From SYFY01 sp031385325 (GTDB lineage Bacteria; Pseudomonadota; Gammaproteobacteria; Pseudomonadales; Azotimanducaceae): 35,727 nucleotides of DNA. Positions 1 through 8,186 of this stretch are shown here, in pieces. Numbering within the stretch: position 1 is the stretch's first letter; each line of letters begins with the position of its first letter. Location: positions 1 to 35,727 of the forward strand of contig JANNBJ010000010.1 in assembly GCA_031385325.1 (NCBI GenBank). The letters run 5' to 3'. The position numbers were made by a program, and so were the translations under genes. Below the pieces are notes generated by a model. The model was given only the letters and a program-made list of their open reading frames with translations, was not told the DNA's origin and searched no databases.

Positions 1-1
1 C

Positions 2-361
2 GTCACCAACTTCGGCGCCTTCGTCGACATCGGTGTCCATCAGGATGGACTCGTGCATATTTCTGCGCTGGCCGAGCGCTTTGTCAAAGACCCGCACGAG
101 ATCGTCAAAGCGGGCGACATCGTCAAGGTCAAGGTGATAGAAGTGGATGTTGCTCGCAAGCGCGTTGCATTGACGATGCGATTGTCAGATCCAGCAATGG
201 ATCGAAACAAACAGACCGAAGACAGACGGCCCCGGCAGGAGCAGCCTCACAAGCAGGCGGCGAACAAACAGGCGGTGAACAAACAGGCGGTGAACAAACA
301 AGCCGACACAAAAGGCATGGGATCGATGGCCAATGCCTTCGCAAACGCCAAACGCAAATAG
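2..361 (+). CDS. tex: Tex-family transcription accessory protein, C-terminal fragment
   Basis: This is the 3' end of a gene cut by the window edge; the reading frame is open from base 2. The first ~60 residues are a typical S1 RNA-binding domain (VTNFGAFVDIGVHQDGLVHIS at the start, then VKAGDIVKVKVIEVD and ARKRVALTMRLSD), as found at the C-terminus of Tex/RNA-binding transcription accessory proteins. A Lys/Gln/Ala-rich low-complexity tail follows and ends in MANAFANAKRK, which resembles the usual Tex C-terminus. Tex is a cytoplasmic nucleic-acid-binding protein tied to transcription and RNA metabolism. Another S1-domain protein is possible, but S1 plus this tail favours Tex. The gene is convergent with trkH. 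Confidence 0.85.
   Translation, partial: VTNFGAFVDIGVHQDGLVHISALAERFVKDPHEIVKAGDIVKVKVIEVDVARKRVALTMRLSDPAMDRNKQTEDRRPRQEQPHKQAANKQAVNKQAVNKQADTKGMGSMANAFANAKRK
248..307 (+). repeat. 15-bp coding tandem repeat, four units
   Basis: Four 15-bp units (248-262, 263-277, 278-292, 293-307) encode HKQAA, NKQAV, NKQAV and NKQAD in the Tex tail. The second and third units are identical; the outer two have diverged. The repeat keeps the frame and lengthens a basic, Gln-rich linker after the S1 domain. Slipped-strand expansion is the likely origin. Confidence 0.85.
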
Positions 362-415
362 TCGGGTTCGTCGAGATCTTCCCAGGCAGTCACAGTCGTA
401 TCCCCATGCACCTGG

Positions 416-1864
416 TTATGCTTTCCAGAATGCCGGCATGAGCAGGATGAGCAATGTAAAAACTTCAAGTCGTCCGATCAGCATGCCGATGATACCGAGC
501 CACTTGGCGAACGAACTGACATCCGTAAATGTCGCCGCAACTTCACCCAGACCCGGTCCAACCAGATTGATGGTTGCCATGACCGCACCAAATGCGCTTT
601 CCAGATCCAGGCCTGCGCTCATCATCCCGACAGTGAGTAAAAACGTTGTTGCAAGATAGAGAATCGTGAACCCCATGATCGAGACAAGCACTTCCTCGGC
701 GACGGGCTTATCTCCCAATGTAACCAGTCTGACACTGCGTGGATGGGCCAACTGGTACAGTTGCCGCGTCGCTGTTTTCATGAGGAGCACGATCCGCACT
801 ACCTTGATTCCACCCGATGTGGAACCGGCACAGCCACCAATAAACGCTACCAGAACCACAATCAGTGGAATGTGCAGGGGCCATTGCGCGAATACTTCGG
901 TGGTAAATCCTGTGGTGGTAATCACGGAGACCACCGTAAAAACGCTGTGCCGCAGCGACGTCCAGAAGCTGTCGTAGATCGAAGTCAACTGCAGACTGAC
1001 CGCAATCAGCAGCGCGCAGAAGGCGATGATGCCCAGAAAGCTGCGTGCTTCTTCGTCGCTGAGGTATCCCCGTAGCGATCGGCGACGCCACGCGAAAAAG
1101 TGCAGCGAGAAATTAATGCTGCCACCAATCATGAACACGATCGCAATGATTTCGATGGTCACGCTGTTGAAGTACGCCAGACTTGCGTCGTGGGTCGAGA
1201 ATCCACCCGTTGCCACCGTTGCATAGGCGTGAGTAATGGCATCAAAGACCGACATGCCCGCCGCCCAGAAGGCAAATGCACAGGCCAGTGTCAGCAACGA
1301 GTAAATCATCCACAGAGCACGCGCAGTCTCGCTAATCCTGGGCGTGAGCTTGTCAGCCTTGCTGATGCCTGACGTCTCAGCCCGGTACAGTTGTGATCCA
1401 CCCACCTTGAGCAGTGGCAACAATGCCATGGCCAGGACCACGACACCCATGCCGCCCAGAAACGAGATCTGTGCGCGATGGTAAAGAATGGAGGGCGGCA
1501 GTTCATCAAGACCAACGATGACCGTCGCGCCGGTGGTGGTAAATCCGGACACGGACTCAAAGACTGAATCGGTCAGATCGAGATGGAGACCCAGCATGAA
1601 GGGCAATGCACCCACGACGCTGAGCAGGATCCAGAACACCGAGACGAACAGAAAACCATCACGAACGGATAGTTCGTCGGTATGGCCTCGATTTGGAATC
1701 CAGAAGATCAGACCAACGGCTGCAGTCAGCAGCAGCGACTGAATAAAAATCCACTCCTTTGCATCCTGGTAGATCAGCGAAACAACTATGGAGGGTACAA
1801 AGCTCAGGCTGTAAAGGCCGAGCAGAATGCCAAACAATCGGATGATGGTGCGCCAATGCAACAT
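416..1864 (-). CDS. trkH: TrkH-family potassium uptake channel subunit
   Basis: The 482-residue polytopic inner-membrane protein matches the usual TrkH length. Four pore loops are visible: TTTGAT (~109-114), ATGGFST (~218-224), TTTGFT (~317-322) and NLVGPGLG (~433-440), whose glycines form the K+ selectivity filter in this family. FLGGMG (~135-140) and GGCAGSTSGGIK (~343-354) are further TrkH signatures. TrkH works with the cytoplasmic NAD-binding regulator TrkA, which is not in this window. The ATG at 1864 has only a weak GAAG-like ribosome site. The gene is convergent with tex and about 250 bases downstream of the M55 gene, so it probably has its own promoter in 1865-2114, where no clear motif was found. 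Confidence 0.93.
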   Translation of the reverse strand: MLHWRTIIRLFGILLGLYSLSFVPSIVVSLIYQDAKEWIFIQSLLLTAAVGLIFWIPNRGHTDELSVRDGFLFVSVFWILLSVVGALPFMLGLHLDLTDSVFESVSGFTTTGATVIVGLDELPPSILYHRAQISFLGGMGVVVLAMALLPLLKVGGSQLYRAETSGISKADKLTPRISETARALWMIYSLLTLACAFAFWAAGMSVFDAITHAYATVATGGFSTHDASLAYFNSVTIEIIAIVFMIGGSINFSLHFFAWRRRSLRGYLSDEEARSFLGIIAFCALLIAVSLQLTSIYDSFWTSLRHSVFTVVSVITTTGFTTEVFAQWPLHIPLIVVLVAFIGGCAGSTSGGIKVVRIVLLMKTATRQLYQLAHPRSVRLVTLGDKPVAEEVLVSIMGFTILYLATTFLLTVGMMSAGLDLESAFGAVMATINLVGPGLGEVAATFTDVSSFAKWLGIIGMLIGRLEVFTLLILLMPAFWKA

Positions 1865-2114
1865 GACTTCGAAATCGCAGCTTCAGTTGAGAACGGTCAT
1901 GCTAAAAACAAGGATCCTCGCAGGGAAAATTCATGGATGGGCTCTTGTTACCTGTCCGCCGCTGAACTTCGGAAAATGGATGGTTGACAATCGATGCGTC
2001 CACTACGTCGGTCCATTTGAAAGAAGGCGGAGATGATAACCGTCTCTGCTGAACGCCGTGAAAGGGATATCTGACTAATTTAGACATCGCACGGTGGGTT
2101 TGCTTCCCTTCAAA

Positions 2115-2972
2115 TCAGTAACGCAACACCCCGGGCGCATCCGCGTAACCCAGGTAAGCCACCCGTCGAAAGCCGAGATCCATGTCCGCAGCAGTAATAC
2201 GAATGCGGCCATCACTGACAATCTGGAAATCACGTTGAGCTTCGACGTTCTTGCGCATCGCGGCGGACACAGGCTTACGCAGGTCCACATCGAACACATA
2301 GGGGGTATCACGGCAGTCCAGTGGTCGCAAATCGCCCGCCATGGCGCGTTTCACCGCACGTTCGGCACCCGCAGAAATCATGCCGCGACCACGCACCGGA
2401 GGTATGCAGTTGGCGGCCTGATTGGACAGCGCCTGTTTAACCACCACACATTCAACCTGAGGACAAATCGCCCGCACTTGCTCTGCGACGATCTGATCAC
2501 CACTCACCAGGCCGACTGGCACACCCAACTCGCCTGCTCTTCGGGCAAAGAAGTCGGCCTCACCAATCGGTTGGCCATGCAGACTCACCAGCTTGAAGCC
2601 CTCGTACGAAATCGTGTGCGCCATGATTCCAGGCCTGGAACCTGCTCGAGCGTGATGACCGACCAGCAGGACCACACCACAATCTCGATCCAGCCCTGCC
2701 ATGGTGGTTGCGCCACTTCGCCCGGCACCACGGATGACTGAACAACGCGGATCGATTTCATCCATCAAGAGCACACAGAGATCTTCGACCCCATGGTTTT
2801 CTTCCACCACCACTTCGGTTGCACCCGCAGCGAACGCACCTTCGACGGCAGCATTGGCATCGGCCGTCATGAGGCTGCGATTGCGCGCAAAGTCGATGCC
2901 CTTGGGCGACACATCCGGCCAGCGCACGAGACCGCAGATGCCTTCCATGTCGACACTGACAAAAACCTTCAT
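2115..2972 (-). CDS. M55-family D-aminopeptidase (DppA-like)
   Basis: A 285-residue protein aligning over its length with zinc D-aminopeptidase DppA. Predicted metal ligands are all present: Asp8 and Glu10 in SVDMEG, His60 in VEENH, His107 in GHHA and Glu138 in QPIGE. His119 in GIMAH fits the proposed catalytic position. The KQALSNQAANCIPP stretch matches the conserved KQ-S region. The family releases N-terminal D-amino acids from peptides; the actual substrate cannot be read from sequence. A GGAG lies 8 bases before the ATG. It follows the monooxygenase gene by 18 bases on the same strand, so the two are probably cotranscribed. No dpp transport genes are adjacent, so a dipeptide-transport role is not supported. 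Confidence 0.9.
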   Translation of the reverse strand: MKVFVSVDMEGICGLVRWPDVSPKGIDFARNRSLMTADANAAVEGAFAAGATEVVVEENHGVEDLCVLLMDEIDPRCSVIRGAGRSGATTMAGLDRDCGVVLLVGHHARAGSRPGIMAHTISYEGFKLVSLHGQPIGEADFFARRAGELGVPVGLVSGDQIVAEQVRAICPQVECVVVKQALSNQAANCIPPVRGRGMISAGAERAVKRAMAGDLRPLDCRDTPYVFDVDLRKPVSAAMRKNVEAQRDFQIVSDGRIRITAADMDLGFRRVAYLGYADAPGVLRY

Positions 2973-2990
2973 GCCGAGTGCTCCGATGGT

Positions 2991-4781
2991 TCAACCAAAA
3001 TCAATGCCCGCAAGATTTCCTTCAGCCCGCCACGCATCCAGAACTCGCGAGAACGCCATGATGCCCGGTGCATAACTGCCATTGCGGCGGATCATCGGGC
3101 CGTTTGGCTGCCCTTCATTGTTGTAGTAACCGGGGGTGCAGGACTCGAGGAAATCCACACTCATCACCGATGCATCCATCACCTGCCTGACCCAGGCTTG
3201 CTCAGCCTCAGACGTGACATCAACAACTTGCGCCTGTCGATCGTGCGCCGTCTTCAGAATGTAGGCGACGTGCCGACTCTGCACATCGAGGATGTGTGGA
3301 ATGTTCGCGCTGACCCCCGTCTGCGAGAGTCCGAAAATGAAGAGATTCGGAAAGTCATGGGTCTGCATGCCGTATACGGTTGATACGCCTTCCCGCCACT
3401 TGGCGGACAACGCGAGGCCAGCACGTCCATACACCTCGTAGCCGGCGCGCCGCTCCATGGGGGTGCCCACTTCGAAACCACTGGCGTAAATGATGCAGTC
3501 CAGTTCGTACTCAACACCGCCGGCGACAATACCAGTTTCGGTTATGCGCTCGATGCCTTTGCCGTTGGTATCGACCAATTGCACATTCGGTCGATTGAAG
3601 GTCTGCAGATATTCATCGTGGAAACACGGGCGCTTGCAGAACTGGCGGTAATACGGCTTGAGCGCCTCGGCCGTAGCCGGATCCGCGACGATGGTCTCGG
3701 CGCGTGTGCGGATTTGTTCCATCTTTTCGAAGTCGGCCAGTTCAATGGTGCGCACGATGTCCGCCATGCTGCCGCCCATGTTCCGGCTGCGCAGCAGTTT
3801 GCCGATGATTTCGGTCCAGCCATCCTGCACCAGATCTTCTTCTGCAAAGCCACCACCGGTCAGTGTCGAGAAGTTCTCCATGCGATGACGCTGCCAGCCT
3901 GGCTGCAGGGATTTTGCCCACTCAGGGTCCGTTGGACGATTGGCGCGCACGTCGATGGACGAAGGTGTGCGCTGGAAAACGTAGAGTTCTTTAGCTGTTG
4001 CACCCAGATGCGGCACACATTGCACCGCCGTCGCGCCCGTGCCGATGACACCGACGCGCTTGTCACGCAGGCCATCGAGGTTGCCGTAACTGTTGCCACC
4101 GGTATACGCATAGTCCCATCGACTGGTATGGAATGAATGCCCCTGGTAGGACTCGATACCAGGCACCCCTGGCAATTTCGGCCGATTCAAAGGCCCGTTC
4201 GCCATGCAGACAAAACGTGCGTGGAAGTGATCACCACGATCGGTCTTCACCAGCCAGCGAGCACTACCGTCATCCCATCGCAGTTCAGTGATCTGGGTCT
4301 GGAAGAGTGCGTCCCTGTACAGATCAAACTGTTCGCCAATTCGCCTGCTGTGGGCGAGGATTTCAGGCGCCTTGGCGTACTTCTCGGTGGGCATGTAGCC
4401 GGTTTCTTCAAGCAGCGGCAGGTAGATATAGGCTTCCGTATCGCAAGCAGCGCCGGGGTAACGATTCCAGTACCACGTTCCACCGAAGTCCCCGCCCTTT
4501 TCGACCAGGCGGATGTCATTGATGCCAGCTTCACGCAGGCGAGCCCCCATCAACAGTGCCGCAAAGCCTCCGCCAATAACCAGCACATCGACGACATCCG
4601 ACTTTGGCGCACGCTCGATGGGTGCCACATAGGGGTCTTCCAGATAGTGTCCAAACTGATCCTTGATCTCGATGTACTGCTGATTGCCCTCTGCGCGCAG
4701 TCGTTTGTCGCGTTCCTCCTGGTACTTGCGACGCAGGGCTTCCGGATCAAACGCCAATGGGGCAGTGGCTTCACTCGACAT
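2991..4781 (-). CDS. Flavin-containing monooxygenase, Baeyer-Villiger type
   Basis: The enzyme should use FAD and NADPH to insert oxygen next to a ketone. From the ATG at 4781 it has 596 residues. GGGFAA (~70-75) is the FAD Rossmann motif; GGTWYWNRYPGAACD (~100-114) is typical of Baeyer-Villiger enzymes; the fingerprint YxGxxxHxxxWD lies at ~212-223 with Tyr in place of the first Phe; GTGATA (~247-252) is the NADPH Rossmann motif. The ~60-residue N-terminal extension before the FAD domain occurs in the cyclopentadecanone/steroid monooxygenase group. The frame stays open upstream to 4964, but that part is unlike the family and would run through an operator-like palindrome, so 4781 is preferred despite a weak ribosome site. 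Substrate unknown; cyclic or steroid ketones are plausible. Confidence 0.9.
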   Translation of the reverse strand: MSSEATAPLAFDPEALRRKYQEERDKRLRAEGNQQYIEIKDQFGHYLEDPYVAPIERAPKSDVVDVLVIGGGFAALLMGARLREAGINDIRLVEKGGDFGGTWYWNRYPGAACDTEAYIYLPLLEETGYMPTEKYAKAPEILAHSRRIGEQFDLYRDALFQTQITELRWDDGSARWLVKTDRGDHFHARFVCMANGPLNRPKLPGVPGIESYQGHSFHTSRWDYAYTGGNSYGNLDGLRDKRVGVIGTGATAVQCVPHLGATAKELYVFQRTPSSIDVRANRPTDPEWAKSLQPGWQRHRMENFSTLTGGGFAEEDLVQDGWTEIIGKLLRSRNMGGSMADIVRTIELADFEKMEQIRTRAETIVADPATAEALKPYYRQFCKRPCFHDEYLQTFNRPNVQLVDTNGKGIERITETGIVAGGVEYELDCIIYASGFEVGTPMERRAGYEVYGRAGLALSAKWREGVSTVYGMQTHDFPNLFIFGLSQTGVSANIPHILDVQSRHVAYILKTAHDRQAQVVDVTSEAEQAWVRQVMDASVMSVDFLESCTPGYYNNEGQPNGPMIRRNGSYAPGIMAFSRVLDAWRAEGNLAGIDFG

Positions 4782-4802
4782 GTGCGGGGGCCTCGTGGCA
4801 AG

Positions 4803-4818
4803 TCCGGCTTGGGCCGGA
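4803..4818 (-). promoter_or_regulatory. Hairpin in the leader of the monooxygenase gene
   Basis: TCCGGC and GCCGGA form a perfect 6-bp GC-rich stem around a 4-base loop, about 20 bases before the monooxygenase ATG on its transcript. It is close enough to the weak ribosome site to affect initiation, but chance occurrence in GC-rich DNA cannot be excluded. Confidence 0.3.
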
Positions 4819-4826
4819 GTATGGTT

Positions 4827-4840
4827 TAAAACGCGTTCTA
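4827..4840. promoter_or_regulatory. TetR-type (KstR-like) operator candidate
   Basis: TAAAACGCGTTCTA, or TAGAACGCGTTTTA on the minus strand, fits the consensus TnnAACnnGTTnnA known for the TetR-family lipid/steroid regulator KstR. Its core AACGCGTT is a perfect palindrome. It lies 46 bases before the monooxygenase ATG, where a repressor could block its promoter, and in the same divergent gap as the plus-strand small ORF and beta-oxidation genes. No TetR gene is in the window, so the binding protein would be encoded elsewhere. Confidence 0.4.
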
Positions 4841-4981
4841 CGTGAATGTACTGTGTCCAATCGCCCGATGACAAGTCGAGTCGATTTACAGCTTCCCGAC
4901 AAGACCCGGACAGGGTGCTGCTTGGGCCGATCCACCAACCCGGGCAGACTCCCCACCTGACCATCCCGGAGCAGTACAGCC

Positions 4982-5143
4982 ATGCACGTCGAATCCATCA
5001 AGGGCACATCGTTCGAACAACAGGGCCAGCATTACCTGGTGCTGTGCGGCGCGGAGTCGGGCGTGGTACGGGTGTATCACGAGGAAACCGGGCATGTCGA
5101 AGAAGTGGATTTTCTGACCGTGGTTGCGCTGTTGGCGGCGTAG
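4982..5143 (+). CDS. Small hypothetical protein, 53 residues
   Basis: An ATG at 4982 opens a 53-codon frame ending in TAG at 5141-5143. GGAG at 4968-4971 is well placed 10 bases upstream. Third codon positions are strongly G/C-biased like the neighbouring real genes. The product begins MHVESIKGTSF, has an amphipathic stretch (HYLVLCGAESGVVRVYHEETG) and ends in a hydrophobic VVALLAA tail; it has one cysteine and no recognised family. It sits 165 bases before the FadJ-like gene on the same strand. It could be a short leader gene or a small protein linked to the monooxygenase or beta-oxidation genes. No function is assigned. Confidence 0.5.
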   Translation: MHVESIKGTSFEQQGQHYLVLCGAESGVVRVYHEETGHVEEVDFLTVVALLAA

Positions 5144-5308
5144 TTCACGGCACCGCCAATCAACCGGTCGACGATCTGGATAACCTGCGTCGACTCGCCC
5201 TTTCCGATATCTCTGCTCTTTCTTTCCTTTACGCCCTTTCCCTTGCGTTCCGGTCCTCCCCCGCATTAGCGTTGCACCCCTAAACAATCTGTCCGTCCTG
5301 GGGGAATC

Positions 5309-7420
5309 ATGAAAGGAACAGTGCACTACGAAGTGCGCGGCAATATTGCATTGCTGACCATCGACAATCCGCCCGTCAACCCGCTGTCCAGCGGCGTTCG
5401 AGCTGGCATGCACGAAGGTGTCAACAAAGCCCTCGCCGACCCCGCAGTGAAAGCCATCGTCATGACCGGTGCCGGACGCGCCTTCATCGCTGGCGCGGAT
5501 ATTTCCGAGTTTGGTGGTGAGTCGAAAGGGCCGGGTCTCGCCGAATGTCTGCGGAACATGGAAAGCAGCACCAAGCCCATCGTCGCCGCCATCAACGGCA
5601 CGGCGTTTGGTGGTGGTCTGGAAGTTGCGCTTTGCTGCGACTATCGGGTGGCTTCTCCGTCCGCGCCCGTTGGCTTGCCAGAAGTCAAACTCGGACTGCT
5701 GCCCGGTGCTGGTGGCACGCAGCGTCTGCCACGGCTGATTGGCGCTGAGAAAGCCCTGAAATTCATTCTTTCCGGAGAGCCGATCCCCGCACCACAGGCC
5801 AAGGTGCTCGGCATTGTTGACGAAGTCGTTGAAGGTGACATTGTTGCCGGTGCCATCAAGTTCGCAGAAGCACTGATCGCGCGTGGCAGCCCAACCCGCA
5901 AGATTCGCAATGAAACGAAGATGATCGAACCGGATCGTGGCAACGACAAAGTTTTCATGGAAGCACGCCAACAGGTCGCGCGCACGATGCGTGGCCGCTT
6001 TGCGCCCGAGATGATCATCCAGTGTGTTGAAGCGGCTGTTAACGCCGGTGATTTTGAGGCGGGCATCGCCGTTGAGCAGCAACGATTCGGGCAGTGTCTG
6101 CGACATCCACAGCGTGAAGCGTTGATTCACATCTTCTTCAGCGAACGGGAAGTCGCGAAGATTCCGGACATCAGCAAGGACACTCCACTGCTCGACATCA
6201 AGGCAGCAGGCGTGGTCGGCTGTGGCACGATGGGCGGTGGCATCACCATGTGTTTTGCCAACGCCGGTATTCCGGTCACGGTCCTGGAAATGGAAGCTGC
6301 GGCACTGGAACGTGGGCTGGGGGTCATCAAGAAAAACTACGACATCCAGGCGTCTCGTGGCCGCATGACTGCGGACGAAGTGGACAAGCGCATGTCGCTC
6401 ATCACCGGCACGATCAAGTATGAGGACCTTGGCAAGGCTGACCTCATTATCGAAGCGGTGTACGAAAATCTGGATCTCAAGAAAGAGATTTTTACCAGGC
6501 TCGACGCTGTAGCCAAACCCGGCGCAATGCTTGCCAGCAACACTTCCGGACTCGACGTGGATCAGATTGCGATGGCAACCAAACGTCCAGAGCTGGTGTG
6601 TGGCATGCACTTCTTCAGCCCCGCCAACATCATGCGCCTGCTGGAAGTTGTCAGGAGCAAACACTCCGGCAAGTCGACCATTGCCACCGCCATGGCCATT
6701 GGCAAACGTATCGGCAAGATCGCTGTGCTGTCTGGCAATGCCCCTGGTTTCATCGGCAATCGGATACTCGGTGCCTACACACGCCAGGCTGCAGAGATCA
6801 TCCTGCAAGGCGCGACGCCCTATCAGGTGGACAACGTCATCCAGGGTTTTGGCATGCCGATGGGACCATTCCGAATGAATGACCTGGTTGGTCTGGATCT
6901 TGGTTGGCGCGCACGCAAGCTCGCCGGTGTAAAACCACAGGACATTCCTCCGGCGCAGCGCGTCGCTGACAAGCTGGCAGAAATGGGTCGTTACGGGCAG
7001 AAGAACAGTCGTGGTTTCTACATCTATCCTGAAGGCAGTCGGGCAGGCTCGGCTGATCCTGAGGTAGTGAAACTGGTGGAACAGGTGTCAGCAGAAGCCG
7101 GCATTACCCGACGCCCGGTCACCGATGATGAAGTCTTGAAGCGTTGTTTTTACCCGCTGATCAACGAAGCAGCCAAGGTGCTCGAAGAAGGTATTGCCTT
7201 GCGTCCATGCGACATCGATATCACCTACATCAACGGCTATGGTTTCCCGGACACTGTGGGTGGACCGATGCACTGGGCCGACCAGCAAGGTCTCGCCAAC
7301 ATTCTGGCTGAGCTGAAAAAGTTTGACGCGGAGTACGGTGGGACTGCGTTCAAGCCAGCCAGGCTTCTGGAAAAACTGGTCGCCGAAGGCAAGACCTTCG
7401 CCAGCCTTCAGCAGGGGTAA
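5309..7420 (+). CDS. Bifunctional enoyl-CoA hydratase / 3-hydroxyacyl-CoA dehydrogenase
   Basis: A 703-residue FadJ/FadB-alpha-type protein catalysing two successive beta-oxidation steps in the cytoplasm. The crotonase domain (~1-190) has the oxyanion-hole glycines in FGGGLE and the paired catalytic glutamates Glu105 and Glu125 (LPEVKLGLLPGAGG). The dehydrogenase begins with the NAD Rossmann motif GCGTMGGG (~304-311); NTSG (~411-414) and His434 in GMHFFSPAN supply its active-site signature, and two C-terminal helical 3HCDH domains follow. A purine-rich GGGGGAA precedes the ATG. No thiolase follows; instead the VOC gene starts 4 bases downstream and the acyl-CoA dehydrogenase after it. The name fadJ is not used because orthology to the E. 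coli gene is not established. Confidence 0.94.
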   Translation: MKGTVHYEVRGNIALLTIDNPPVNPLSSGVRAGMHEGVNKALADPAVKAIVMTGAGRAFIAGADISEFGGESKGPGLAECLRNMESSTKPIVAAINGTAFGGGLEVALCCDYRVASPSAPVGLPEVKLGLLPGAGGTQRLPRLIGAEKALKFILSGEPIPAPQAKVLGIVDEVVEGDIVAGAIKFAEALIARGSPTRKIRNETKMIEPDRGNDKVFMEARQQVARTMRGRFAPEMIIQCVEAAVNAGDFEAGIAVEQQRFGQCLRHPQREALIHIFFSEREVAKIPDISKDTPLLDIKAAGVVGCGTMGGGITMCFANAGIPVTVLEMEAAALERGLGVIKKNYDIQASRGRMTADEVDKRMSLITGTIKYEDLGKADLIIEAVYENLDLKKEIFTRLDAVAKPGAMLASNTSGLDVDQIAMATKRPELVCGMHFFSPANIMRLLEVVRSKHSGKSTIATAMAIGKRIGKIAVLSGNAPGFIGNRILGAYTRQAAEIILQGATPYQVDNVIQGFGMPMGPFRMNDLVGLDLGWRARKLAGVKPQDIPPAQRVADKLAEMGRYGQKNSRGFYIYPEGSRAGSADPEVVKLVEQVSAEAGITRRPVTDDEVLKRCFYPLINEAAKVLEEGIALRPCDIDITYINGYGFPDTVGGPMHWADQQGLANILAELKKFDAEYGGTAFKPARLLEKLVAEGKTFASLQQG

Positions 7421-7424
7421 GGCG

Positions 7425-8186
7425 ATGTGGCTACGACTTCGACAGATTGCGCTGGTGGCCGAGAAACTCGCGCCGGTTGAAGCGGCGTTGATCAACGTGT
7501 TTGGCGTCAAGGTCGCATTTCGCGACCCTGGTGTTGGGCACTTCGGCCTGGAAAACGCGCTGTTTCCGTTTGGCAACACGTTGCTTGAAGTCGTGGCGCC
7601 GACCAGGGAAGACACCGCCGGTGGACGGTATCTCGACCGCCGAGGCGGTGATTGCGGATACATGGTTATCACACAGTGTGATGACCACCTGCCCAGGCGT
7701 GCCCGCGTCAAGGCATTGGGTGTACGCATCGTCAATCAGTTCGAAAACAAACACTTCCGCAACATGCAGCTGCACCCGAAGGACACAGGCGGTTCTTTTT
7801 TCGAAATCGATGAAGCGCTTGGTGAGGGTGCTCATGACCTCGATGGTCCGTGGGAGCCCTCTGGTCCCGAGTGGCAGAAGTACAAGGACACCACTCGTGT
7901 CGCAGGCATCGTTGCCGCTGAAGTCCAGGTTGATCAACCACGACAGGTTGCCGCACGCTGGAGCGAGATCGCTGAAATCTCGCTGCATGCCGACAAGGTC
8001 ACTCTGCCTCTGGACAACGCAGCCGTCCGGTTTGTCGGATGCAACGATGGACGACCAGACGGACTGGGTGGTATCGATATCCAGTGTAATGACAAGCCAG
8101 CCATTCTCATGGCCGCCCGAGCACGCGGACTGCAGATTGATGGCGACGTCATCATGCTCTGCGGGATGAGAATGAGACTGCTCTGA
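7425..8186 (+). CDS. VOC/glyoxalase-like domain protein
   Basis: From the ATG at 7425, preceded by GGGG four bases after the FadJ-like stop, the product has 253 residues. The N-terminus LRQIALVAEKLAPVEAALINVFG, then FGLENALFPFGNTLLEVVAP and a second related half near VAGIVAAEVQVDQP, fit a tandem beta-alpha-beta-beta-beta VOC fold of the glyoxalase-like type. The usual glyoxalase I metal ligands are not obvious, though the LLEVVAP glutamate could be one. Its place between two beta-oxidation genes, with a 1-base stop/start overlap (TGATG) to the acyl-CoA dehydrogenase, suggests a role on a CoA-linked or hydrophobic substrate. The frame runs upstream into the previous gene, but that part is not credible. 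Confidence 0.75.
   Translation: MWLRLRQIALVAEKLAPVEAALINVFGVKVAFRDPGVGHFGLENALFPFGNTLLEVVAPTREDTAGGRYLDRRGGDCGYMVITQCDDHLPRRARVKALGVRIVNQFENKHFRNMQLHPKDTGGSFFEIDEALGEGAHDLDGPWEPSGPEWQKYKDTTRVAGIVAAEVQVDQPRQVAARWSEIAEISLHADKVTLPLDNAAVRFVGCNDGRPDGLGGIDIQCNDKPAILMAARARGLQIDGDVIMLCGMRMRLL

Noticed and set aside
4886..6808. 640-codon minus-strand open frame opposite the FadJ-like gene
   Set aside because: It is antisense to a complete, motif-rich gene, and its product shows no domains; long antisense frames are common where third positions are G/C-rich.
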